From the NCBI GenBank assembly GCA_900540295.1, contig UQFM01000012.1:1-34705 (forward strand): 34,705 bases of DNA, written 5' to 3'. Shown here piece by piece: positions 22,137-30,591 of this stretch. The notes below the pieces were generated by a model. That model did not search any database. It was given only the letters and a program-made list of their open reading frames with translations, and was not told the origin of the DNA. How positions within the stretch are numbered: position 1 is the first letter of the stretch; every line of letters starts with the position of its first letter. Made by a program: the position numbers and the translations under genes. The DNA comes from an uncultured Oscillospiraceae bacterium (GTDB taxonomy: Bacteria; Bacillota; Clostridia; Oscillospirales; Acutalibacteraceae).

Positions 22137-23222
22137 TTGGATACTTTTTTCTGTACGCCGTCTTCTGCCGACTTAACAGCCGCCGTTCCCGCCGTGCGGC
22201 AATGCGCTTTATTCTCGGTTCACGGCAATAACGGACGGGCGAAACGCGCCTTACTGCACGCACTCACGGTATATGCGCAAAACCGCCGCATCCCGTGCGA
22301 CCGCATCCTGGATGCGCACAATGCGGATAAAATTACCGCTGTGTATGCGCCTTTACAGCATGTTTTTGCCGCAGACGGAGATTATTTTTCCGATTTTTTT
22401 AAAGCGCATTCCGAAAATCTTTGTTTTTCCTTACATACCAACGATTTTACCGATACAGCCCGAGCCGCGTACTGCCGCGCAGAGTGCGCCGACCTGCAGA
22501 AAGCAGAAACACAGGCAGCCGCGCGTGCGGATATGCTTTGCAAAGCCGCCGCACAGCAGAAACAGCGTATCACGGAACACCTAACACCTTATTGCAATAA
22601 AGCACGGCTTGCGCATACCGTGCTGAAATACAGCGAACGGTATCTGCCGCCGAAAGCCGACAGAAAGACCGACGGCAAAATCCTGTTCCGCCGCACGCTG
22701 AGCGGCTTAACCGAATGGGGCGTACATACGGTATATTCGCCTTTCTCCGCGCCGGGCTGTACACGCATTCTGCTCTGTGACCCGTCTGGCTGTTTTGCGC
22801 CCGCACTGCTGGACGGCTTTGCCGCCGCATGCACGGCGTGTGGGTACAATGTACGGCTGTACCGCTGTGCACTGCGCGGCGTGACGGAACACTTAACCGT
22901 ACCTGCGCTTTCTTTGGCTATTTGCACGGAAAACGAAGCGCATCCTTTTCCCTTTACGGCACAGACGGTTTTACATACAAAGAATTTTTTGAAGCCTGAT
23001 GCGGTAAAACTGCCCGCCGCACAGCTTCGGCATTGTATACGAACCGCCGATACGCTGTCGGAGGAAGCCGCATTTTCCCTGTACGAAGCCGCCCAAGCCC
23101 GCCGCACACGGGAAAAGCTTTTCGCGGGATTTACGGACAATAAACGGCTTTTACTCGCAAAAAATTTACTGCTCCAAAGATTTTTCAGCGTTCAGCAAAA
23201 TGACGAAAACAAATTTATATAA
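22137..23222 (+). CDS. PRK06851-like protein with degenerate P-loops
   Basis: A 361-residue protein that I align by eye to the PRK06851 family of tandem P-loop ATPases. The second half is clearest: RTLSGLTEWGVHTVYSP, then a Walker A position reading LLCDPSGCFAPALLDGFA, then YNVRLYRCALR and HLTVPALSLAICTENEAHPF, in the family order. The first half has VHGNNGRAKRALLHALTVYA where a P-loop is expected. Neither keeps the GxxGxGKS/T pattern, so ATP binding is probably lost. It is rich in Cys and Ala. The TTG at 22137 is preferred since GGGGGTGA lies 5 bases upstream; TTG 22122 is also possible. Divergent from fba. It may be a decayed but intact paralogue or a repurposed scaffold. Confidence 0.6.
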   Translation: MDTFFCTPSSADLTAAVPAVRQCALFSVHGNNGRAKRALLHALTVYAQNRRIPCDRILDAHNADKITAVYAPLQHVFAADGDYFSDFFKAHSENLCFSLHTNDFTDTARAAYCRAECADLQKAETQAAARADMLCKAAAQQKQRITEHLTPYCNKARLAHTVLKYSERYLPPKADRKTDGKILFRRTLSGLTEWGVHTVYSPFSAPGCTRILLCDPSGCFAPALLDGFAAACTACGYNVRLYRCALRGVTEHLTVPALSLAICTENEAHPFPFTAQTVLHTKNFLKPDAVKLPAAQLRHCIRTADTLSEEAAFSLYEAAQARRTREKLFAGFTDNKRLLLAKNLLLQRFFSVQQNDENKFI

Positions 23223-23366
23223 AAGTGAATTTACGTTCATTTATTTTTGCTTTAAACGCTGGGAAGATGCAGTTTTTCACGAAAATATTCATCTATATTT
23301 CCGGTATAGCATATAATGTGTAGTGATAATAAACAAAAAATATATTAAAAACTTGTGCAAAAAGAC

Positions 23367-23395
23367 TTGACAAATCCGATAGACAGTGATATGAT
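23367..23395 (+). promoter_or_regulatory. Promoter of the 39-residue protein gene
   Basis: TTGACA (23367-23372), 17 bases, TATGAT (23390-23395). It points to the small gene at 23431 with a leader of about 30 nt. Confidence 0.85.
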
Positions 23396-23430
23396 ACAGA
23401 CACTGAAACAACGAAAGGAGTGAAACACAG

Positions 23431-23550
23431 ATGCATTACACAGACGAAGAAATTTATGAGCGCAAGCTGATTGACGAGCTGACGCACGAGAAATTTTCTT
23501 GGAACACGGTTCTGAACGCGATTCGTTTGGTTGCATTACTGCACAACTAA
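23431..23550 (+). CDS. 39-residue small protein, unknown function
   Basis: A short gene coding for 39 residues, MHYTDEEIYERKLIDELTHE at the start and ending IRLVALLHN. The first half is charged and helical; the second is amphipathic to hydrophobic (WNTVLNAIRLVALL), which could lie on a membrane. AAAGGAGTGA lies 7 bases before the ATG, and a near-consensus promoter lies 35 bases before that, so the expression signals are complete. No homologue comes to mind, and no partner gene is adjacent. It could be a small regulatory or membrane-associated protein; no function is claimed. Confidence 0.75.
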   Translation: MHYTDEEIYERKLIDELTHEKFSWNTVLNAIRLVALLHN

Positions 23551-23900
23551 CGGACCGCTTCCGAGCCAAACCGACATTTCTCCCCGCTTGCGGGTTTTAT
23601 ATATAAATTGTTTCCCCTCTCTCTTTTTATACACAACCCCATAGCAAAAGAAACTCCCTCCGGCAAATATGCCTGTGGGAGTTTCTTTTATAATACAGCT
23701 TTGTAATCTCCCCTCTGCAATAGCGGTTAAACTGTGTTCTCTGCATTTCGGCTCGGAAGTTGTCCACCGCTTTAGAAACACATCTGCTTGCAAACGTTAT
23801 TTGTAACCCTGCGTCCTTTCCGAATTGTGCATAACCTGCCCTCTTTTAGGAAATACTGCGTAAAGAGTACGGCATATTCTTCCAAAAAAGGCGGTATCTT
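23551..23900. other. Gene-free interval with one terminator
   Basis: This 350-base stretch holds the hairpin at 23646-23689 and otherwise nothing I can support. Two open frames on the minus strand here lack ribosome binding sites and one runs through the terminator. Confidence 0.55.
23646..23689. terminator. Terminator after the small protein gene
   Basis: AAAAGAAACTCCC pairs with GGGAGTTTCTTTT, with an inner GGCA/TGCC-like stem, and a T tail. It is about 95 bases after the stop of the 39-residue gene. Confidence 0.85.
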
Positions 23901-24608
23901 ATGGATGTTTTGAAAATTTGCGGCACGGCGACAGCATCGGTTATCGTTCTGTTTTTGCTTACAAAGCTTATGGGGCAAAAACAAATTTCGCAGCTGAGTC
24001 TGTTTGACTATATTAACGGTATCACCATCGGGTCGATTGCCGCCGAAATGGCGACGGCATTGGAGCAGGATTTTTGGCTGCCGCTGACCGCCATGGTCAT
24101 CTATACGCTGTTTTCTCTGCTGATTGCCGTTTTGGAGCGTAAATCCATAAAACTCAATAAGTTTTTCGTCGGCAATCCGAACATCCTATTGGAAAACGGT
24201 GTGCTGTATGAGAAAAATCTGCGCCGTGCGCACCTGAGCGTTACGGAATTTTTAAGTCAGTGCCGCATCGGCGGATTTTTTAACCTTTCGGATATTCAGT
24301 GCGCTATTTTAGAACCGAACGGCAGTATCAGTTTTTTGCCGAAGGGCGATATGCGCCCTGTAACCCCTGCCGATATGCAGATTGCCGCCGCACCGAGTAC
24401 GCTTTTGCCGAACGTGATTGTAGACGGGGAAATTTTTTGCGCCAATCTGCGCGCACTGGGACTCAACGAAACTTGGCTGTTGAAACAGCTGGAGAAACAG
24501 GGTGTTTCGTCCCCTGCCGATGTTTTTTTGGCGACCGTAGATGCGCAAAAGCAGCTTTCCGTTTATAAGAAGGTTGCAGAAAATGACGCACGGGAACCGT
24601 TTCTATAA
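23901..24608 (+). CDS. DUF421 (YetF-family) membrane protein
   Basis: A 235-residue protein of the DUF421/YetF family. Two or three membrane segments lie in the first 85 residues (TATASVIVLFLLTKLMG; LFDYINGITIGSIAAEMA; LPLTAMVIYTLFSLLIAVL). The conserved cytoplasmic domain follows (GNPNILLENGVLYEKNLRRAHLSVTEFLSQCR; FNLSDIQCAILEPNGSISFLPK), repeated in a second half as usual. GGCGG stands before the ATG. In Bacillus, relatives are linked to spore or membrane functions, but no precise activity is established. Its neighbours give no clue. Confidence 0.92.
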   Translation: MDVLKICGTATASVIVLFLLTKLMGQKQISQLSLFDYINGITIGSIAAEMATALEQDFWLPLTAMVIYTLFSLLIAVLERKSIKLNKFFVGNPNILLENGVLYEKNLRRAHLSVTEFLSQCRIGGFFNLSDIQCAILEPNGSISFLPKGDMRPVTPADMQIAAAPSTLLPNVIVDGEIFCANLRALGLNETWLLKQLEKQGVSSPADVFLATVDAQKQLSVYKKVAENDAREPFL

Positions 24609-24641
24609 GCAAAAACAAATCTCTGTCTGCAAAAAAACCGC

Positions 24642-24670
24642 TTGCAACGCCTGTCGAAAAAGAGTATAAT
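24642..24670 (+). promoter_or_regulatory. Promoter of the PHP gene pair
   Basis: TTGCAA (24642-24647), 17 bases, TATAAT (24665-24670). The leader of about 105 nt has a perfect 7-bp hairpin ATTGCGG/CCGCAAT (24688-24694 with 24704-24710). Confidence 0.75.
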
Positions 24671-24781
24671 AATTTCATAGATGCTATATTGCGGTAGATT
24701 TGTCCGCAATCGTCAAGAAATGAAACTTTTGTTGATAAAACGCTTATCCTGCTTCATTCAAGTCAGATAGGAGGTTCAAAA

Positions 24782-25669
24782 ATGGGCGGAGATTTACATT
24801 GCCATACCAAATTGTCGGATGGCTCATTGGGGATTGAAGATTTAATTACACTCGCGAAAAAGCGCGGGATTGAAACGATTGCGATTACCGACCACGATTG
24901 TCTTGCAGGCACTGTGCGCGGTAAAATCATCGGCGACCGCTTCGGCGTACAGGTGATTCCGGGCGTGGAACTGTCGGCAACCGATACGGAAACCGAAAAG
25001 CAGGTGCACATACTGTGCTATTTGCCGGAGTTTCCCGACCGTTTGGAGGGACTTTGCCACCGCAATTCACTGGCACGCAAGAAAGCGGCGCATTACATGA
25101 TGCTCCAGGTCGCTAAGCGGTATCCCGTTACCGCAGAGTTTATTGTAAAGTGCGCAACGGGGTCTACCAATATCTACACACAGCATATTATGCAGGCGTT
25201 AATGGAGTGCGGGTTTACCCGTGAGATTTACGGTGACCTGTACCGCAAGCTGTTTGACAAATCCGTACCCGGTAACATTTTGGTTACCCCGAAATATCCT
25301 GATATTGCAGAGGTTCTGACCGCGGTGCACGACGCGGGCGGTATCGCCGTTTTGGCGCACCCGTATTTTTCCGATAATTTGGATTCTTTGCCGCGTCTTT
25401 TGGAAAACGGCTTGGACGGCATCGAAGTATGGCATCCGTCCGCTACGGAAGAACAGCAGGCACAGCTGAAAAAGCTTGCGGCAAAACACAAGCTGCTGAT
25501 GACGGGCGGTACAGACTTCCACGGTTTATACAATTCGGACTGCGTCAGTATAGGCGACGTCTGCACACCTGACGATGCAGTCACCAAACTGCTCGGCTAC
25601 AAAGCACGCCAAAAGCGTTTGGCAAAAAAAGCGCAGAAAGCGGCGGAGTCCGCGAAAGATGCAGGCTGA
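24782..25669 (+). CDS. PHP-domain phosphoesterase (RNase AM-like)
   Basis: A 295-residue metal-dependent phosphoesterase of the PHP family. Metal ligands are visible in DLHCHTKLSDGS (His6, His8, Asp13), ITDHDCLAG (His38), GVELSATD (Glu), HPYFSD (His) and GGTDFHG (Asp, His). The family includes 5'-3' exonucleases of the RNase AM/TrpH type that act on short RNAs or 3',5'-bisphosphonucleotides. A basic Lys/Ala tail ends the protein (RQKRLAKKAQKAAESAK). AGGAGG lies 8 bases before the ATG. The stop codon overlaps an ATG of the next frame, so the next gene is probably cotranslated. The substrate is inferred from the family. Confidence 0.9.
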   Translation: MGGDLHCHTKLSDGSLGIEDLITLAKKRGIETIAITDHDCLAGTVRGKIIGDRFGVQVIPGVELSATDTETEKQVHILCYLPEFPDRLEGLCHRNSLARKKAAHYMMLQVAKRYPVTAEFIVKCATGSTNIYTQHIMQALMECGFTREIYGDLYRKLFDKSVPGNILVTPKYPDIAEVLTAVHDAGGIAVLAHPYFSDNLDSLPRLLENGLDGIEVWHPSATEEQQAQLKKLAAKHKLLMTGGTDFHGLYNSDCVSIGDVCTPDDAVTKLLGYKARQKRLAKKAQKAAESAKDAG

Positions 25670-25689
25670 TGCCTGCGGGAGGTATTCTT

Positions 25690-26256
25690 TTGGAAGACAG
25701 CGATATTAAAATTTTCGGCAAAAAACAGGCGCAAAGCTGTGACGATGAGCTGCGGCTGATTTCGCGCATGGAAGAGGCGCGTGCCAACGGCAATATGGAT
25801 AAAGCCGCACGGTTGGGCGATTATCTTTCCGATATCTTTTTGCAGGAAGAGGAATTGCTCAAACGGCTCGAACCCGTTGTCGGGCGGCTGGAGTATCCGC
25901 AGTCTATACAGTTTCAAATTAAAATTCTGATGTTTTTTGCGGCGGAATACACCATCAACCGTATTTTGCCCGACACATTTTTAAAAACCACTGCCATCAA
26001 CGCGCTCTATAACAACATTAAAGACGGCGACGGCGCATTTTACGCGGAATTTTCCGACGGCGCGGAATACAGCTTTTATTATCTCGCCATGCGTAAGGAA
26101 AGTCAAAGCGTCATTGCCGAAATCGGCAAAACCTTTGCCATGCTCTGCGGTAAAGAGGACGATACGTCTTTCGTCAATCTCGGTAAGCGCATGTTCAATT
26201 TGGTTTGCGAGGAAGTTTCTTCGATTATTGAAATTTTCGATTTTATTATGGAATAA
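25690..26256 (+). CDS. Hypothetical helical protein paired with the PHP gene
   Basis: A 188-residue cytoplasmic protein of no family I recognise. It is mainly helical: an acidic start (MEDSDIKIFGKKQ), a helix LRLISRMEEARANGNMDKAARLGDYLSD, then a segment QFQIKILMFFAAEYTINRIL with a compact hydrophobic core, and a final helix MFNLVCEEVSSIIEIFDFIM. The TTG at 25690 is 6 bases after GGGAGG and is my preferred start; an ATG at 25669 overlaps the PHP stop codon but has no site. It is the second gene of the unit and ends at a strong terminator. It may assist the PHP enzyme; that is inference from position. Confidence 0.78.
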   Translation: MEDSDIKIFGKKQAQSCDDELRLISRMEEARANGNMDKAARLGDYLSDIFLQEEELLKRLEPVVGRLEYPQSIQFQIKILMFFAAEYTINRILPDTFLKTTAINALYNNIKDGDGAFYAEFSDGAEYSFYYLAMRKESQSVIAEIGKTFAMLCGKEDDTSFVNLGKRMFNLVCEEVSSIIEIFDFIME

Positions 26257-26266
26257 CCCGACTGAA

Positions 26267-26303
26267 AAAATCCCCACTGCACACAAAGTGCAGTGGGGAT
26301 TTT
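26267..26303. terminator. Terminator between the PHP unit and the esterase gene
   Basis: AAAATCCCCACTGCAC (26267-26282) pairs perfectly over 16 bp with GTGCAGTGGGGATTTT (26288-26303), loop of 5. It serves both converging units. Confidence 0.92.
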
Positions 26304-26304
26304 C

Positions 26305-27609
26305 TTATTTTCTGTACATTTCAAAAAACGCCAGCATTTCGTCTATGGTGGTTACGCTTTCTTCCAAATCGGGATAGGCTACGCTGGTAATATGCCCTGA
26401 AGAACGGTTAATGGTAAGCTCCCAATCGTGCAGTCGGTGCGGCAGATTCTTTGCGGTCAGGAGTGCATCCAGCTGCAAGGAAGCGGGGCGCAGAAAGTCC
26501 TTCGCACTCGTCACGATATAAGACGGCGGCAAATTCCCCTTATCAATCACCTCTTCGGGCTGTAAATACGGATAATACGGCGATTCGTAATAGGTATAGC
26601 CGAGCATGCAGGATATCAAAACGCTGTTGATACCGCTTTTCATGTCGTACATGCCTGAAATTAAGCCCGCCGCATTGAACTCGAGTCCGCTGTCGGGCAC
26701 ATTATACAGTTCCCGCAGTTCCGCACTCGTGTTGACAATCGCGGTGTAAAAGGCGAGTTGTCCGCCTGCGGAGTCGCCCACGACGTAGGCGTTGGTTGTG
26801 TCACAGCCGTATGCTTCGCCGTTTTCGGCAACCCATTTGTATGCCGCCATCACATCGCGTACCTGCTCCGAATACAGCACATCGGGGCAAAGACGGTAGT
26901 TGATAACAACAACCGTATAGCCGCGTGCGGCAAGCCGCGAGGCATAAATACGGTTCATGGATTTGTCGCCGTACATCAGTCCGCCGCCGTGGATATCCAC
27001 AATTACGGGATATTTTTCGCCCGCTTTTGCATTCGGCGGATAATAAATGTCTAAAGTTTGGCTGGCGGATTCGTTTTCTGTATACGGAATATCGCACACC
27101 GCGCGCACACCCTCGGTCATAGTCTGGTCTTCCAGCCGTTTTGCGTCGTAGTAATCCATAAAATCCCAAAGGATGGAAGCCGCCATTGCCACAAAACCGT
27201 CTTTCGCGGTTGCATCGGGGCGTGCTTTTTGCAACTGTACCTGTGTATCCAGCTCGAACAAGCCGCCGAAAATTACCGCCGCGCGGTTTGTGCAGTCCGC
27301 ATCGGAAAGACTCAGCCGTCCCGTCAGCAAATCCGCAAGCAAGCGGTAAAGCTGTGTAAACAGCGCGGTAACCTTTTGCGTAAAGCTTGCGTCCGCCGAA
27401 AAACCCGAATCTGCAATCAGCTTTTCCAGTTCCTCGCTTCGGGTGTAAAACCGCTGTTCGGCGAAATCATCGGGATAATATTTCCCCTGTGCTTTCAGCG
27501 TCTGCACCGCTTCCAAACGCTCGGCGGTCTCCCAAGTGTTTGTGCAAATCGGTACAGTCAGCAACACAACCAGCACAAGGCTGATAATTCGGTTTAAACG
27601 TGCTTTCAT
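26305..27609 (-). CDS. Exported alpha/beta-hydrolase (esterase/lipase type)
   Basis: A 434-residue alpha/beta-hydrolase of the hormone-sensitive-lipase/BD-FAE type. A signal or anchor segment (about 6-24, IISLVLVVLLTVPIC) is followed by a helical region of about 140 residues not seen in the usual family. The catalytic part begins near 185 (SQTLDIYYPPNAKAGEKYP). The oxyanion-hole motif is HGGGLMYGD, the nucleophile elbow VVGDSAGGQL, the acid probably Asp in TSAKDFLRP, and the His in SSGHITSV. These suggest a carboxylesterase or carbohydrate esterase at the cell surface. It lies 130 bases downstream of leuS on the same strand, ending at a shared terminator. The substrate is unknown. Confidence 0.87.
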   Translation of the reverse strand: MKARLNRIISLVLVVLLTVPICTNTWETAERLEAVQTLKAQGKYYPDDFAEQRFYTRSEELEKLIADSGFSADASFTQKVTALFTQLYRLLADLLTGRLSLSDADCTNRAAVIFGGLFELDTQVQLQKARPDATAKDGFVAMAASILWDFMDYYDAKRLEDQTMTEGVRAVCDIPYTENESASQTLDIYYPPNAKAGEKYPVIVDIHGGGLMYGDKSMNRIYASRLAARGYTVVVINYRLCPDVLYSEQVRDVMAAYKWVAENGEAYGCDTTNAYVVGDSAGGQLAFYTAIVNTSAELRELYNVPDSGLEFNAAGLISGMYDMKSGINSVLISCMLGYTYYESPYYPYLQPEEVIDKGNLPPSYIVTSAKDFLRPASLQLDALLTAKNLPHRLHDWELTINRSSGHITSVAYPDLEESVTTIDEMLAFFEMYRK

Positions 27610-27739
27610 ACGTGTTCCTCACTGAAACAGAGAAGCAAGCAGAGAGCCTATGTACTGCACTCTGTCTGCTGTTTTTGTATTTCTGAATCGGTTATTTATA
27701 AGCTCAATAAGATTCCGAAGGGCGTTCATGTTCTCCCCC

Positions 27740-30148
27740 TTATTTTGCCACAATATTGACAAGCTTACCCTTGACATAAAGCTCTTTTACAACTGTCTTG
27801 CCTGCAAGCTCTTCCCGAATGCGCGGCTCCGCTTTGGCAAGTGCAATCGCATCTTCTGCGGAAATATCGGTCGGCACCTGCAGCTTCGCACGGATTTTGC
27901 CGCAAATCTGTACCACGATTTCCACGGACGCATCCACACATTTCGCCGCGTCAAAGGTCGGCCACACGCCGTCTTTTGCAAGCATTTCGCCGAAGCCTAA
28001 GGTTTCCCACATCTCTTCGGTGATGTGCGGTGCAAACGGGTTGAGCAAAACGAGCAGTGTGCGCAGTTCCGCGCGGTTAATCTGCCCGACTTCGTATATG
28101 TTGTTGAGAAGCGTCATCAGCGCGGCAATCGCCGTGTTGTATTTCAGCGCTTCAATATCCTCGGTAACCTTTTTAACCGTCTTATGGAACGGTGTTTCCA
28201 ATTTTGCGGAATAGCTGTCGCCGTCCGTCAAAATTTCCTGCAAATTCCAAATGCGGTCCACGAACCGTTTACAGCCCTTCACGGAGCTTTCCGACCACGG
28301 CGCGGCTTTTTCATAATCGCCCATAAACAGGACATAGGTGCGCAGAACATCTGCACCGAAAGCGTCCACAACCTCGTTGGGGTCAATGACGTTGCCGCGG
28401 GATTTCGACATTTTTACGCCGTCAGGTCCCAAAATCAGACCCTGCGCACTGCGTTTCGCATACGGCTCACGGCACGGCACAACGCCCAAATCATAGAGGA
28501 ATTCGTGCCAGAAGCGCGAATAAATCAAATGGCGCGTCACGTGTTCCATACCGCCGTTGTACCAATCGACGGGCAGCCAGTATTTCAGTTTGTCGTAATC
28601 GGCAAAACTTTCACAGTTGTGCGGGTCGATATAGCGCAGGAAATACCACGACGAACCCGCCCACTGGGGCATGGTATCCGTCTCACGGCGTGCACCGCCG
28701 CCGCATTTCGGGCATTTGCAGTTTACATAACTTTCAATTTTTGCAAGCGGGCTTTCGCCGTCCGAACCCGGTTCAAAATTTTCGACCTGCGGCAGTTTTA
28801 AGGGCAGTTCCTCATACGGCACTGCGACCATACCGCATTTCGGGCAGTGCACAATCGGAATCGGCTCGCCCCAATAGCGCTGGCGGTTAAACGCCCAGTC
28901 TTTCATTTTATACTGTACGCCGCCCTCGCCGATGCCTTTTTCGGAGAGGATTTCAATCATTTTCGCAATCGAATCCTTTTTGTTGGTCATCCCGTTTAAG
29001 AAATCGGAGTTGACCATTTCGCCGTCCCCCGTATATGCCTCCTTCGAGACGTCGCCGCCTTTGATGACCTCGATAATATCTATGCCGAATTTCTTTGCAA
29101 AATCATAGTCGCGCTGGTCGTGCGCAGGCACCGCCATAATCGCCCCCGTACCGTAGCCCATCATCACGTAATCGGAAATGTAAATCGGAATTTCCTTGCC
29201 GTTTACGGGATTCACGGCAACCATACCGTCAAGACGCACGCCTGTTTTGTCTTTCACCAGCTGTGTGCGCTCAAATTCTGTCTTTTTCGCGCATTCGGCG
29301 CGGTAACTTTCCACCGCGTCCATATTGGCGATTTTGTCTTTATATTTATCAATAATCGGATGCTCTGGCGCCATAACCATAAAGGTCACGCCGAACAAAG
29401 TATCGGGGCGCGTGGTGTAAATGCGCAGGGTTTCGGGAATATCCTTCAGCGTGAAATTCACGAAAGCACCGCGGGACTTGCCAATCCAGTTGACCTGCTG
29501 CTGTTTGATATTTTCGGGGAAATCAAGCCCCTCTAAGCCCTCGAGCAGCTTATCGGCATACTCGGTGATGCGCAGATACCAAACATCCTTCGACTTCTGC
29601 ACCACGTCGCTGTGGCAGATGTCGCACTTGCCGCCCTGCGAATCCTCATTCGACAGCACGACCTTGCAGGACGGGCAGTAGTTGACCAGAGTCTTGTCGC
29701 GGAACGCCAAGCCCTTTTCAAACATTTTGAGGAAAATCCACTGCGTCCATTTATAATAGCCCTCTTCGGTGGTATCAATCACACGCGTCCAGTCAAAAGA
29801 GAAACCGACTTTCTTTAACTGGCTTGTGAATTTTTCTATGTTCATATCCGTGACCTTGCGCGGATGAATGCCTGTTTTTATGGCGTAATTTTCGGTCGGC
29901 AGACCGTATGCGTCAAACCCAATGGGGAACAGCACGTTGTACCCTTCCAAACGGCGTTTGCGGGAAACGACCTCTAAGCCGCTGTACGCTTTGATATGCC
30001 CGACGTGCATACCCGCGCCCGAGGGGTACGGAAATTCCACCAAGCCGTAAAACTTTGGCTTTTCGGAATCGTCCTGCGCGTGGAACACACCCTCTTCTTC
30101 CCACTTTTTCTGCCATTTTTCTTCTGCCTGTTTAAAATTATATTCCAT
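27740..30148 (-). CDS. leuS: Leucyl-tRNA synthetase
   Basis: An 802-residue class I aminoacyl-tRNA synthetase charging tRNA-Leu. The HIGH motif appears as PYPSGAGMHVGHIKAYS, and KMSKS as DGVKMSKSRGNVIDP. The editing domain (about 220-410) carries TTRPDTLFGVTFMVMAPEHP and YGTGAIMAVPAHDQRD. A zinc knuckle is visible (CPSCKVVLS...CDICH), and a second Cys pair is near 475 (CKCPKCGGG). Length is standard. AAAGGGTGA precedes the ATG. No T-box leader is seen upstream. It follows rsfS after 84 bases on the same strand, at the end of the nadD-yqeK-rsfS cluster. Confidence 0.99.
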   Translation of the reverse strand: MEYNFKQAEEKWQKKWEEEGVFHAQDDSEKPKFYGLVEFPYPSGAGMHVGHIKAYSGLEVVSRKRRLEGYNVLFPIGFDAYGLPTENYAIKTGIHPRKVTDMNIEKFTSQLKKVGFSFDWTRVIDTTEEGYYKWTQWIFLKMFEKGLAFRDKTLVNYCPSCKVVLSNEDSQGGKCDICHSDVVQKSKDVWYLRITEYADKLLEGLEGLDFPENIKQQQVNWIGKSRGAFVNFTLKDIPETLRIYTTRPDTLFGVTFMVMAPEHPIIDKYKDKIANMDAVESYRAECAKKTEFERTQLVKDKTGVRLDGMVAVNPVNGKEIPIYISDYVMMGYGTGAIMAVPAHDQRDYDFAKKFGIDIIEVIKGGDVSKEAYTGDGEMVNSDFLNGMTNKKDSIAKMIEILSEKGIGEGGVQYKMKDWAFNRQRYWGEPIPIVHCPKCGMVAVPYEELPLKLPQVENFEPGSDGESPLAKIESYVNCKCPKCGGGARRETDTMPQWAGSSWYFLRYIDPHNCESFADYDKLKYWLPVDWYNGGMEHVTRHLIYSRFWHEFLYDLGVVPCREPYAKRSAQGLILGPDGVKMSKSRGNVIDPNEVVDAFGADVLRTYVLFMGDYEKAAPWSESSVKGCKRFVDRIWNLQEILTDGDSYSAKLETPFHKTVKKVTEDIEALKYNTAIAALMTLLNNIYEVGQINRAELRTLLVLLNPFAPHITEEMWETLGFGEMLAKDGVWPTFDAAKCVDASVEIVVQICGKIRAKLQVPTDISAEDAIALAKAEPRIREELAGKTVVKELYVKGKLVNIVAK

Positions 30149-30232
30149 TCAAATCACCCTTTACCGTGATACTTGTAATTTATCTGTTTTTATTTTTTAC
30201 ACTAATTTTGCACCGTAGTCAGTTTCTGTCTT

Positions 30233-30586
30233 TTACTCTGTTACAAATGCGCTGATGTCCGTTTCTTCTGCATCGCCCCATAGTCGCTCGAGATTAAACA
30301 GCTCGCGCTCCGCTTTTGTGAACACATGCACCACTACGCTTTTGTAATCAAGCAGAATCCAGCCTGTGGATTTGCCCTCAATGTGGTCAGGCTCTACGCC
30401 GAGCGCAGAAAGTCCGTCCTCCACCTCTTCGGCAAGCGCGCGGATGTGCGTGGAAGAAGTACCCGTAGCGATGACGAAATAATCCGCCACACTGGAAACC
30501 TCTGTAATATGCAGAGATTTTAAATCCATACCTTTTTTAGCATCTAAAATTCTGACGGCATTTTCCATAATTTCCTGCGGCGTCAT
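30233..30586 (-). CDS. rsfS: Ribosomal silencing factor RsfS
   Basis: A 117-residue RsfS/YbeB/Iojap protein that binds L14 on the large subunit and blocks subunit joining in starvation. Diagnostic blocks: ILDAKKGMDLKSLHITEVSS, ADYFVIATGTSSTHIRAL, GWILLDYKSVVVHVF, and FNLERLWGDAE at the end. The ATG at 30586 is nine bases from AAAGG; the ATG at 30595 abuts that site and overlaps the yqeK stop. It is coupled to yqeK and precedes leuS. Confidence 0.96.
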   Translation of the reverse strand: MTPQEIMENAVRILDAKKGMDLKSLHITEVSSVADYFVIATGTSSTHIRALAEEVEDGLSALGVEPDHIEGKSTGWILLDYKSVVVHVFTKAERELFNLERLWGDAEETDISAFVTE

Positions 30587-30591
30587 ATCGT

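Noticed and set aside
23536..23984. Two minus-strand frames of 70-85 codons
   Set aside because: No ribosome binding sites; one includes the terminator at 23646-23689, the other overlaps the DUF421 start.
30149..30232. T-box or other leader for leuS
   Set aside because: Only 84 bases lie before leuS, AT-rich, with no T-box core or terminator.
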